From the NCBI RefSeq assembly GCF_001641265.1, contig NW_020167524.1, positions 186,001-250,000 of the forward strand: 64,000 nt of DNA. Reading direction: 5' to 3'. The position numbers and the translations under genes are program-made. Below the pieces are notes generated by a model. The model was given only the letters and a program-made list of their open reading frames with translations, was not told the DNA's origin and did no database searches. Source of the stretch: Pseudogymnoascus destructans (taxonomy: Eukaryota > Ascomycota > Leotiomycetes > Thelebolales > Thelebolaceae). Below are positions 31,295 to 42,490 of the stretch, in pieces (position 1 is the stretch's first letter; every line of letters starts with the position of its first letter).

Positions 31295-31960
31295 CGCTCT
31301 CCCCACTCAACTAAGCGCAAATTGCGCGCATACAGAAGTATGAATGGATGGAGGTTGATATATGCAACCATCAGAACATTGAGTCAGCATACCATGGCGC
31401 TGTCTTGTTTCCTTTTAATCCCTAGCGAGCATTGCGTACACTGCTCAATGATGAACCATCAGTCGAGGCTGACCGACCAAAAACACCACATCAGTATGAT
31501 ATTTTTGACCGAGTCTTTATCAACAGCTCCCCCCCAGATGGGATGACCTTACGCTCTGCAAATACGCTCCTTACAACTATGATTAATGGTGGTGGGGTGC
31601 TGTCAACACCTGTGCGGACGTACATCCAAAAACTCTCAGTTGCGTCAGAGCAACTTCGAGCACGTAGCATTGTCCACCAACTCGATGCCAACAACCTGCG
31701 ATCAGTTATAAAGCGACGTACGGTACGTAGGAAGGGGAAAAGGGTTATTCTGAAGGGTCACTTTCATGTTTCTACGCAAGAATTGTGTGACGGTAATGGA
31801 GGCGGAAAAGGCGACACATAACCCAAGTAAGAAAAAGTGCAAATCAAAGGATAAGCACGCCTCCTCAGACATTTAAATTGACGAGTATATTGAGGAAGAA
31901 GCAGGGGAACAATCTGAGAGCGACGGTGGATCATGTATTATCGTTGATTGTAGTTAATTT
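31295..31960 (+). pseudogene. pogo/Fot-type transposase, C-terminal remnant
   Basis: From about 31430 the plus strand reads LRTLLNDEPSVEADRPKTPH, FDRVFINSSPPDGMTLRSAN, RTYIQKLSVASEQLRARSIV and KRRTVRRKGKRVILKGHFHV, followed by an acidic Ser-rich tail ending SCIIVDC. This matches the C-terminal region of fungal Fot/pogo-type DDE transposases. The DDE core is missing, and a stop (NP-stop-RALR) lies upstream. CGTTAGTCACA near 32030 may be the terminal repeat. Confidence 0.75.
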
Positions 31961-32282
31961 ATAGATTTGTTATGTTCTCTTCGAAATTCCACCGCGTTAC
32001 GCCATCCCCCGCGTTACGCCACGACTTACGTTAGTCACAAGTGTCCACTTTTCAGCCGGGTCCTTGCTCCACCTTGATCTTGCCGCTCATGACAGTGACC
32101 GTGGGATGTCGACAACCAGACCTTGCCCAGGTCACCTCAAGTGATCCTCCGCCACCTTCCCGCCTCTGCTACGCTCCTCACCTCCTCCACCATTATCTAA
32201 CGTGCTTTAGTATTCATTTACTGGGCCGAGAATTGTATATATAATCTGACCGAGTGAGTTCTGACTTGCCCCATGATACTAA

Positions 32283-34523
32283 ATGCTTTATTCTAATCGT
32301 ACATCGCTGGATAAAGCCATGATTGCAGGATGGGTCCTTCACTCACCGTCACCATTATCGCGCAGCGCCAGCCCCAGCAGTCACGTCAGATCGTATTCGG
32401 CAGGTCCTAAAGCGCCCCCAGACTTGTCTTCGAATCGCACGGCGAGAGCCATATCTACATCCGCGCTGAACAACAGCTCCACCAACTTGAGCGTCAGCGC
32501 TGCGTCAGTGGGAAGCTCCCAGCGCTCGAGCTCCTACAACGACGAGGACGAGAGTATGAGCACCATTCCGGATCCAAGAAGCCGCACTATGTCTCCTCCC
32601 GACGGCTCACAGCCACCAAGCGCCTCACACCACCCGGATCTCAATAACGAAGTCGCGACACTAAGTAAGAAGCTTATCAATGCAATCAACCATCAAACCA
32701 ATATGGGGGACATGCTGAATCAGACACGTTCGGAGCTGGATGCTTCTCGGGAACGTATTCGACAGCTTGAAGCTGAGGCTGAGAGTCATGCTAGTCAAAT
32801 CATGAATGGCTCCCTGGTGGATTTCGGCGTCGTGAAGGCAGAAAGGACTAAGCTTTTGGCAAGTTTGACCGAGGAGGCAAAGAAGCGTGGCGCTGCTGAG
32901 AAAGAGAAAGCAGCCATTGAGTTGGAGCTGGAGAACCTAACCACGGCTCTCTTCGAAGAGGCCAATAAGGTTTGTGGTTCACGTCGTTTGATAGTGTTTG
33001 CTGACCCTGTATAGATGGTCACTATTGCTCGAGAGAATTCTCAGCGAGATCACGAAGTCATGGAAAAGAAAAACGAGATGCTCAAAGCTCGACTAGCAGA
33101 TACAAAGACGCTACTCAAATCACATGAAGAACAGCTAGCGGAACTGAAACGAGTTATGGCGCAAATGCAGGAGAAGAAAGAAGACCAGTCCAATCCCTCA
33201 GCGCCGCCAACACCTGGTTTGAAGCAGTTTTATGACAAGGACGACAGTATTGTGCGGCCCGTACATGCAGCCAGGGGGGATTTAGAGGTTACGCCCTCTT
33301 ATCCCACCAGCTTCACGCATCTGTTGCAGCCTGTCCTTAGAACAGATTTGGCTGCCTATGGCGACTTTGTAATCTTGGTGCGATCATCCAAGAATGGGCC
33401 AGGGAGCAGAGTGACGAGTGGGTCGTATGGAGGGTTTTCGTTAGGGCTGGGACTTGGAGGGGCTTCAAGTCAGCCATCACCAGTTCTGCGGCACACACCC
33501 TCCAATGGCTCGACTTCATCAATAGCAACTTCTGCCACAGTTGCTTCAACTCCAGTCACACCTATCATGCCTGCGTCCGCAGTTAGTGCCAGCACCACAC
33601 CAGCAGGCCCTGCAACTCCACTCAAAGAAACCCGCTTTTACAAACGTGCATTGGCTGAAGATATTGAGCCAACGCTTCGCCTTGATACTGCTCCTGGACT
33701 CTCGTGGCTGGCTAGAAGAAGTGTTCTCAATGCCATGTGTGAGGGAACGCTCGTAGTAGATCCGATGCCAACACCTACCACAGCGGTCCAGAAATTTTAT
33801 GTATTTGCTTGTTCGCTTTGTGGAGAATCACGCAAAGATCCAAAGCAAGCACGAACACATCGCTTTCGAACAAGCGAGAGTGATACGGCACAGAGATACC
33901 CTCTGTGTAAATACTGTCTCGGGAGAGTTAGAAGTAGCTGTGACTTCCTTGGATTTTTGCGGATGCTCAAAGATGGTCACTGGAGGTGCGAAGATGAAGA
34001 AGCGGAGAAGCATGCTTGGGAGGAGAGCGTAAGATTACGAGAACAGATGTTCTGGGCTCGAATGGGTGGAGGTGTTATACCGGTTGGCGCTGCCCATAAT
34101 CAGCTTCCCGAAGTGACTCCAAGAGCTAGCGAGGAAGTTGAAATGCTGAAAGAGCTGGAAGAGACTGGAAAGATAGTACCCAAGGACATTACACCACTTC
34201 CTGATGATATCACAGCCTCGCGGATCGATCTTAATGAAGATGAAGCTTCGTTAACCGCAGCGAAAAAGAGAGCGAGTAAGAATCTAATAAACGACACAGC
34301 CGAAGGATTATGGAAGGCTGCTCAGGAGGATGCTATGGAGCCTCCTTTTAAGGAAAGCGACGTAGCTGCTACGTCTCCTGAAGCGAAACAAGTTTCAGAC
34401 GAGGCGCCGGCGACAGAAGAAAGCGACAAATCAAACCGTGCCTCATCGCAATCGCTTGCGGTATCCGAGACGGGAAGTAAAGAGGAGAAGAGGCTCTCTA
34501 TCACTATTCCACGGCCGGAATAA
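32283..34523 (+). CDS. SEC2: Sec2-like Rab guanine nucleotide exchange factor
   Basis: Exons 32283-32969 and 33015-34523, with intron 32970-33014 (GTTTGT...TATAG, phase 0), give about 731 residues. The central coiled coil, roughly residues 125-290 (NEVATLSKKLINAINHQTNM, ERIRQLEAEAESHASQ, ELENLTTALFEEANKM, EKKNEMLKARLADTKTLLKS), is the Sec2/Rabin GEF domain. It activates the Rab Sec4 on secretory vesicles and so drives polarised secretion. The C-terminal half holds CSLCGESRKDPKQARTHRFR and CKYCLGRVRSSCDFLGFLRM, a Cys pair region typical of fungal Sec2 homologues. The start is uncertain: Met at 32283 or 32319, or an upstream exon. It lies directly beside the transposon island. Confidence 0.88.
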
Positions 34524-34565
34524 GTTAGAGATTCGGGAACTGGGCTCTTCAATAATATGAGAGCC

Positions 34566-34870
34566 TCAAATAGTCATATAAGGCGCATGGGTTTTGGTTG
34601 GCGTCAGCACCCACAGCGCCTTCAATACCGATCTCGCGATGTGCTTAGGCAGTTCCCCGCTGCGGAAGGCACGCGATGGGATGAGGCGGAGCTCAGTGTC
34701 CATCCACTCTAACACCAAACAAGGCAGGGTCACACCGACGACAGGAGCGGCGCTGAGACTTTCCATGTCCCCCATGGAAAGTCTACCTAGGGCTAGACCA
34801 ATTGTCAAGGGATAATGCACACCTTGACCTAGGGACAAGACCATGAAGGGCAATCTGTTGTGCATTATCT
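34566..34870 (-). pseudogene. protein-kinase-like gene fragment, copy A
   Basis: The minus strand reads GDMESLSAAPVVGVTLPCLV, LEWMDTELRLIPSRAFRSGE and LPKHIARSVLKALWVL, the hinge and helix region of a fungal kinase-like family. The catalytic loop and everything after it are missing. It is nearly identical to 61000-61100 of the decayed kinase gene, but keeps two stretches deleted there. A small hairpin (GACTTTCCATG / CATGGAAAGTC) marks its upstream edge near 34757-34783. Confidence 0.75.
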
Positions 34871-35521
34871 ACCATAACATCAAGGCGCCGCCTTGATGGG
34901 GTAATGGGCAGCATTGAATGGGTCCGTGGCATTTATGAACTGGGAAATCACTGTGTGAAAGGGAATAGAAGCCTCCTATTAGATAGACGGGCTGTCCTGT
35001 AGTGTACAGCCATGAATAATTTACAAAGCACATCATGAACAAACACAATATCTCTGGCTACCCATTCCCTACTAGTTCCGGCAAACTTCAGCAGGCTTTT
35101 GTCACGAACTATATTGCACTCTGGTATTGCATTATGATGCCAAGCTATACTACAAGAGCATCTATGGTCGAGTTGAGTAAGTGTGGTGGTCATCGTATTC
35201 CAGCACGTGATTGCCGGCCGCCGATAACCCCGCATGAGGCTGGACTACAAAGCCAAGATAGGCGCACCTCCTGGACAAAAGGCCACACAAACGCCCTTTA
35301 CAGAGCCGCAGCGTGAAATCGACATCAAACACGATCATACCAAGATCTTACTCTTTCTATCAACTCTTCCATACTCTGCCCGTCCTAGAACGGTTTCCTC
35401 GCCTACACGACAGCCTTATTAGCCAGCTTACCACTCCAACGGTCCAGTGAGGACGCCAAGAGGGACTCTTTTTATTTGTCCTCTGGTTTTGTAGCGCGGT
35501 AGGCGCGAAGACGTTTTGATC
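34871..35521. other. intergenic, no gene seen
   Basis: Short frames only. The last 200 bp probably contain the promoter and leader of the SNX3 gene. Confidence 0.45.
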
Positions 35522-36063
35522 ATGCAGGCCATGCCAGATGCGCGCCAGCAGTCCTTCGAGGAGATCTACGGCCCCCCCGAGAACTTCCTCGAGATAGAGG
35601 TGGGCCCACCCACAACTTACCATCACTCGCAAGACCCCTATACTGACCCCCCAACCCCTACAGGTCAAGAACCCCCGCACCCACGGCGTCGGCCGCGCCA
35701 TGTACACCGACTATGAGATCCTGTGCCGCACCAACATCCCGGCCTTCAAGCTGCGCCAGTCGACGGTGCGACGGCGCTACTCGGACTTTGAGTACTTCCG
35801 CGATATCCTGGAGCGCGAGAGCGCGCGCGTGACGATTCCACCGCTGCCGGGGAAGGTGTTTACAAATCGCTTTAGTGATGATGTGATTGAGCACCGTAGG
35901 GAGGGGTTGCAGCGATTCTTGCAGATTGTGGTGGGACACCCGCTGCTGCAGACGGGGAGTAAGGTGCTGGCGGGGTTTGTGCAGGGTGAGTTCATTCCGG
36001 GGGTTGCTGTGGGGGCTGAGACTGACGGAGATAGACCCGAATTGGGATCGCAATGCTTGGTGA
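35522..36063 (+). CDS. SNX3: sorting nexin 3 (Snx3/Grd19)
   Basis: Exons 35522-35599, 35664-35985 and 36035-36063 give 142 residues. The PX domain covers most of the protein: FLEIEVKNPRTHGVGRAMYT, YEILCRTNIPAFKLRQSTVR, RRYSDFEYFRDILERE and IPPLPGKVFTNRFSDD, with the RRYSDF motif that binds PI3P. The last exon gives the invariant end QDPNWDRNAW, which confirms the GTGAGT/GATAG intron. Snx3 recycles cargo such as the Wnt carrier or iron transporters from endosomes to the Golgi with retromer. Either ATG at 35522 or 35531 could be used. Confidence 0.95.
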
Positions 36064-36785
36064 AAGTTGATGGGCGATAGTGTAATGACAAGCCTGGGAA
36101 ACTGAAGAAGAGACGACGTCCGAGACGGAGTGGGAGTGATCCAGCAATCACGACGGATATGAGGGCAGAATGACAGAGGGAAAGTGATGCAAAGGCGGAC
36201 ACATTTCGATTCGGGACCAGGAGGGCATTTCGTAGCGCACAACTGTGGGAAAGCGATTGAAGGGTGATATCCATTTCATAGCGACTGGTTGCTGGGAGGG
36301 CGTTTATGCACGCGTGCTCAGGGTGGACTTTTTCCCGTTTACTTTAACTCTAGTTCACTCTTTGCGCATGAATGATTCATGTTTCTGAGAATGTGTGTGT
36401 TGCTTCATGGAGCATTGCTTTGTGGCAGTAATACGGTCTATTGGTTGGAACCCTCACTGGGAATAAGAGGACTTGATGATATCAACGACATGAAACACTC
36501 ACACCATATCTGCATCAGGGTTCTGATCTCCAGCTATTGTTATACACCTCGTAATTAATTCTTACAAATATATCCAATATCCTACACCAGCCGTAAAGCA
36601 TAACGCCGTTTGCCCCATCACGACCTTCTATAATAGTACAATGCACCTCATTCCTCATCTATCTTGAATAGGAGATCAAGAGAGGAGATATCCTCTCTCC
36701 GCTGTCCAGGACCCTCATGCTCAGCATGAAAGGCCCCACGTTTCTGATCTATATATACAATATGATACTATATCCTCGGATATAC
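36064..36785. other. convergent intergenic region, SNX3 and RIM2
   Basis: AT-rich 3' flanks of two convergent genes; nothing else recognised. Confidence 0.5.
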
Positions 36786-38105
36786 TCACGCCGGCGTGTC
36801 CAGAAACCTGAGGATAACTTCGTACATGCCGAACATGATTGCTGCGCTGGGCACTGTGCGCAGGAGATGCGGTGTTAGGCCGCCATACATGGACGCCATG
36901 CCCTCTTCTTTCCAGACGAGCTTGAAGCATTGGATCAGACCGGTGTACTTTGGCTTTCCGCCAGCAATTGTGGGAGCTTGGCGAAGACGTGTGCGGACAA
37001 CCTGTGGTTATGTTAGTTAACATGTCTCTGCTAAATCTTGGATAGGTTTGAAAATTTGGGGAAGACATACCTCGTGGGGGTAGGTGATGATAGCCGCAAC
37101 AAGCTTTGCGCCTCCGGCCGCGCCCACTTTCCCTGTCCACTCAACAGTACGATCCCAAATATTCTTCTCTCGTCCACTTGTGACGATCTTTTCCTCCCTC
37201 CTCCTCAGGTATCCCTTCATCTGTTCATACAACACCCACTGGAGAGTGCTCTCGGAAACCCCAAGATAGCTCGCACTCATCCCTTTGTACATGCCCCTAA
37301 TCCCCTCATTCCTTATTATCTGTTTTACACAGTCCCAACTATTCTTATACCTCCTCACCGCCGCCTCCCCCGCTCTCTCCGCAACATTCTTATCAAGCTG
37401 CAGCCTCGTCTTAACCATCCAAATCGGATTCGTCGCCGTGCTCGTCACCACCCCCGCCGTCGCCGCCGCCAGCAAAACAACCCACGAGTTCTCCTCCCCA
37501 TGGTTGAAGTTATCCGCAATAATCCTCTTCCCATTCCCGTACGTGTAGAAGTTGATACTCCTCGCCGGCACCACGCCGACTAGGTTCGGACCCAGCCCCT
37601 TGAAGAGCGCGCGCCACCCTTCCACTTTATGCACGCTGAACAGGATCTGGAATGTTTCGCGGAAGTGGAGAACCGCGGAGCGTGCTGGGGAGAGGTGCGC
37701 GTGGGGCGAGATGCCCAGGCGGGCTCGGTTGGATTGCAGTTGGGATTGGTAGAAGTCGGATTGCAGGCGGGTTTTGAGGACGTCCAGGGGGGCGGTTAGG
37801 GCGGCTGCTGTCATGCCTCCGATGCTGGGATATGTTAGTTTTTGGGTACTTAGTAGGAGCCTAAGGTAGGCTGGGAAGGAGCAAGGGGGACGGGGAGAAA
37901 ATTGGGGTATAAGGGATGGGGAGACGGACCCTCCAGCGACAAGATGCGCCCATGACTTCGCCACCGGGAGGGGCTTTCCATTTATTGGCTTCGCGGCGAC
38001 TTGGTTAAAGGGTAGAACATCGCCATTTTCCCGCGACTCGACCAGTTGCGCAGGTACCGATGGTGAGGGAGACGCGCCCTGACGAGGGGAGGTGAACGAG
38101 GACAT
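36786..38105 (-). CDS. RIM2: mitochondrial carrier, pyrimidine nucleotide (Rim2) type
   Basis: Exons 38105-37930, 37824-37071 and 37001-36786 give 381 residues. Three carrier repeats are visible with PxD/E-x-x-K/R signatures: TAPLDVLKTRLQSDF, TNPIWMVKTRLQLDK and TYPHEVVRTRLRQAP. The second repeat's NPIWMVKTR is characteristic of the Rim2/SLC25A33-36 branch, which moves pyrimidine nucleotides across the inner membrane for mitochondrial DNA and RNA synthesis. The insert after the first signature (SQLQSNRARLGISPHAHLSP) also fits that branch. The first intron uses an unusual GTCCGT donor with CTAAC and CCCAG, fixed by the motif GGIGGMTAA. Confidence 0.92.
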
Positions 38106-38767
38106 GAACGGGGATGGATGGCTGCAAACCCGGGCCGGAATTCGACTCAGGGCACGCCGTAAATTAAAATAGTTTTTAGATTATCATGAAATATAAATCA
38201 AAGAAGATTAAAGAAAAGGGGTAGTACAAAAAATGAGGGTGGTAAAATATGTTGGGTTTGGAAATTATTTATCGCTCTCCCTGACTTGCTAGAGGACATA
38301 TAAATTTTGTGACCCGGATAGCGAAAAATGAACGGAACTAGCCGTCATTTGGTGACAAGCACTTTCGGTCCATGTTCCTGCCCAATTTAGTCCAGGACAA
38401 CTATACCAGTAACTTATATAAAACTCCTTTATGGCAATAATCCACAGCTAGTACAGGATCAATTCCTCGTGCCATCTAAAAGCCTAGTGAGGGCCTGTCT
38501 ATAACAGCAATGTCTACAGCAACTGTAATTCAATTAGAGGCGTTCAATCACTTAGGGCTACAATTGATAGCCAGTTAAAAGAAGTCCCATCAACTTAAGT
38601 TGCTAGTATGATTCCTCAGCCATAAGAGGCACGAGCACCAGAAAATTACGAATTCTTTCCGCTGATGTTCACATAAATCACATAAATATTACTGATCTGA
38701 TATACAAGTAGAACCTATCACCGCCAAGCCCTCATCGTTACCCACTCCACTTAACAAAAGAAATATT
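38106..38767. other. intergenic, no gene seen
   Basis: AT-rich. It holds the RIM2 5' region and the PMT1 3' flank. No repeat or gene is recognised. Confidence 0.45.
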
Positions 38768-41700
38768 TTATACCGTAGCCTCCTGCACATCGCTCGCAGG
38801 CTTAGCCTCCCCCTTCTTCGCATTCTCAACAGCCGCCTCCTTCACCAGGTCCTCGTCCGCCTTGCTCTGCGACGCTGGCGCAGCCTCAGCTTCCTTCTTC
38901 GGGACGGCAACGGTCTCGGGGTCGACATTATGGACATCAGGGTGTGGCGGCGCAACAGAAGCCTCGCCTTGCTCGATCACAACCCCAGACGCATCGACAA
39001 TGCGGGTGCGTGTCTCGTAACGGGTCTGGAAGCTGACTTTGCCTGAAAGAGCCTTGACCTGCTCCGCGTCAAGGAGGTTGCCGTCTTGGTCGCGGTACTC
39101 GACTCTCTCCTCGCGAGAAACCACGCTCTGGCTGCCTGCATGGACTGGTGCCTCGCTGTAGACAGGGGCGACAGACATCACGGGTTGCTCCTTCTTTACG
39201 ATTGGCTGTTGAGCTTGTTCCTTGACCTTGGCTTCTGGGATTGCTGCTGGGAGTGCCGGCGCAGACGTTGCCGCAACGTTGGCAACTGGGGATTGCACCT
39301 GCTTGACATCGTATTGATCATACTATATAGTGTTAGCATTTCGGGACTTTTAAAGGTTGACACCGCGGTTTGTGGATGCCCGCAGTGGTGAATTGGTAAT
39401 ACTTACAGTGGTGTGGAAAATGTTGCAGTCCCAATCCCACTTGCTGAACAGCTTCACCTGCTTGCATGCGGATTGGGTCCACGGGTTACCATATGCCAGA
39501 GGCGAGTACAGTCCAAAGGCAACCATGCTGAGGCCCAAGAAAACAACTGCACCGAGCTTGCCAATTATTGGGTTCTCACGGAGACCAATCCCTGGGATGC
39601 GGCTGGTAATGAAATCATATGTCTGGCAAAGCGCCATAACAGCGAAGTACAAGGCTGGGAAGTAGTGGTGCAAAAACAGCTGGCGCTGCATGAGGTAGAA
39701 GGGGAAGTAGTGGAAAGCCCAGCCGAGGATGGAGGTGCCGATTTCATAGCTGAATCGCTTGAAGGTCGAGTTGTTGAAATCTTTGTAGCCACGCTGCCAC
39801 CTTAAAACGGCAATGCCCTGGAAAACGGCGAAGATTGCAACAGCCAGCGTAGATGACCACCAAATGACGGGGTTTCCAATGAGATAAATTTGGCGATGGT
39901 CTTTGCCCCAGAAGTTGATACCGCGTTCCAGGATGGGCCACGACATTGGGCGGGAGTCCCAGGCGTGAGACTCGACAAGGCCGGCATTGGTCTGCCACAT
40001 AACCTTTTGTAGCTCCCAGAACTTGCCAAGGAAACCTGGCTTCTTGTAGTTGACCTTTTCTGCGTCAGCTCCTAGCTGAGGATGCTCGTTCTGCTCGATG
40101 AACCAGATGCTGTTTGGTAGAGTACCCTGCTTTGCGCAGGTAACCTCCTGCTGTTCGGAAGCCCAATCAGGCAACTTGACTTTGTGAGAGAAGAGGGCGC
40201 AGCCAGTCATGACATGAATTAGGCGGAACTTTGTCTGGATAGTGCGGACGCGTTCTTTTGCTAACTCTCCTTCGGACTTGGTCTTGACAATCTCAACACG
40301 GAAGAAATCATTCGCATCGCCTTCAAATCCTTCGTAGCCGTAGGCGGAGACTTCGTTTTGCCAATCAGCTTCCGTCACAGGTGGGCGAACATCGTGGGAG
40401 TGGAGGCGTCTGTTGGTAGGGATGTGGAACAGCTTGATAACATCGTTATTCTTCAGGAAGGCAGGGGGCGAAATAGTATCCCAAGCGTAAGAGCCGTTAA
40501 CAGCCTCGCCGTTGACATCGAGTGGCTGCGTAGTGTTCTCCAGAAGCCAGACATTGTTCTCGTCCTTGTGGGGGTAAAGAGTAATCTGCTGCTGCTTGCT
40601 GCCACCGGGGTACATCAGGTTGTGGGAATGAAGGTACCCTCCCTGGGTGTTGTGGTGTCTGATGCTGACTCGGCTGCCCAAGGCAACATCGACGGGAACG
40701 TCCTTCATGGCTTTCGAGTTCAAGGTGGCCTGGAACTCGGAGCTCATGAATCCATCACCCTCACCAGGGTTCTGGAGGATCTGAAAGTGAATAGCAAACA
40801 TTGCCATGTAGAATGTTACCGGGATCAAGATCAGGCAAAACACTCTGGCGAGGATGTGCTTGAAGAGTAGTCTTGGCGTGACGTTCTTATAGTCACCAAG
40901 CACAACCCAGAGTTGAACAACAGTCAAGCTGCCAACCCAGGCAATTGTGAAAAGGCCTACCCACTTCACACTGGCAGTTGCACCAAGGCCTAGACCGGTC
41001 ATGGCAAGCCAGAACCACCAGCTTGGCTGGAAAGCCTTTGCGGGGCCTTGTTCTTGCTGATTTGTGAAAGAAGTGAATGCCAACGCAGTGATGGCAGTCA
41101 TGATCATAAGAGGAGAGTCGAGAAGGATAAGACGTGCTTGGGTGAGTAGTCCGTTCTCTGGTTATCGTTAGTATTGTCCATAAAACAACCGCGATCTGAT
41201 CTCCTTACCAAAAATAATAAGACCGGCGCCCAAGCCAGCAGTCATAGTGCGGCAGCCAGCAGCCTTCAGTGTCAGGAACATGACTGGCACAAGCAGAATA
41301 CCGCAGATTGCCGGCAGCATTCTCATGGCCACATATGGTACCCCAGGCTCAATATAATCCTTGCCGATCTCTTTGAAGTCGAAGTTGCCATCGAAGCCGG
41401 CCATGAATCCGGCCAGCGTCAATAGAAGTTTGGCGAGGGGAGGGTGGACGTCCATGAAGAATTTGCCCTTCATATATTTCGATGCGAAGCCGCCGAAGCT
41501 AGAAAGGGGTATGATTAGCTACAGCGATACCTGGGGCGGCTGGAGAATACGAACTGGACTTCGTCGAACACAACGCTGCTTGGCTGGTATATCCGGAACA
41601 GCCTGACAATGGCAGCAATCACTGTCACGAAGATCATGACTCTGTAGTCAGAGCCCGGCAGGTTGAAGACATCATTGTCCTTGACTCCATCCGACGTGTA

Positions 41701-41844
41701 GTCATTGCGCTTGATGGCGCCTTTCTTCACGGTCACGACGGCAGGGACCGAGACTGGGACTTGCGTAGGCACCGGAACGAGAGTTGCACCTTTGCTGCTA
41801 GACACAGCGCTCGGCGACGAGCGAGCATTCTTCGATCTCGCCAT
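38768..41844 (-). CDS. PMT1: protein O-mannosyltransferase, PMT1 family
   Basis: Exons 41844-41555, 41498-41209, 41157-39407 and 39322-38768 give 961 residues. The enzyme transfers mannose from dolichol-phosphate-mannose to Ser/Thr of secretory proteins in the ER. The loop-1 catalytic motif region reads SSVVFDEVHFGGFASKY and FMDVHPPLAKLL. Three MIR repeats include RHHNTQGGYLHSHNLMYPGG and NRRLHSHDVRPPV. Multiple membrane spans lie on both sides. A long hydrophilic tail (EERVEYRDQDGNLLDAEQVK, KVSFQTRYETRTRIVDASG) marks the Pmt1 rather than Pmt2 or Pmt4 branch. The first intron uses donor GTTCGT, required to give DEVHFGG in phase. The ATG at 41844 is chosen for MARSKNARS. Confidence 0.93.
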
Positions 41845-42490
41845 TCTGATTGTGCAGCTGTGAAAGCACCGATGCGATGAGGAAGAAGAATATGATGATC
41901 CCTGAAATAGAACCAGGCTAGACACGCTTCCACGGCGGAAGGCTCTACAGTGGCCCCTGGATCCGCAAACTGACACTCCCAATTGTAGTTAACGAAAGTA
42001 ATGTAAAGAAGAAGAAGTGCTAGAATTAAAAAGACTCCATCTGAAGGAGATCAAAAGGCAGGTAGAGTAGTAAATCGTCTCGCTGAGCAGAAGGCCCAGG
42101 TGTTGTGTGAAGAAAGGAGTTGGGGCCAAGCTATGTGTGGATTGTGAAGGCACCGTGTCCAGAACCAGCCATATGGAGCTGAACGCACATGGGTACGGGT
42201 TACGAACAATTTTAATTGGTTTGTAAACAACAGTTCATGCAACTTTCCAATAGCCAATTCATAATATATGGGTTTTTATTATCTATAAGTTATTCAAACA
42301 ATATCACATGGGTAACAGTGAACTGTGTGTGTTTTAACAGTTATCGAGGATTACGACCGAATCAACAAGGCTGTCAACTCACAGAGCCGCTAATATGTCG
42401 CCGCCTCGCCGCCTCGCCGCCTCGCCTCAACTCGAGATATATAGACCAAAAAACTCGCGACTTGCGACAACTCCCCTCATAATCCGACTG
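41845..42490. promoter_or_regulatory. divergent promoter region, PMT1 and SF3A1
   Basis: 646 bp between divergent genes. A GCCGCCTC/CCGCCTCG repeat lies at 42401-42426, just upstream of the SF3A1 leader. No other gene seen. Confidence 0.5.
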
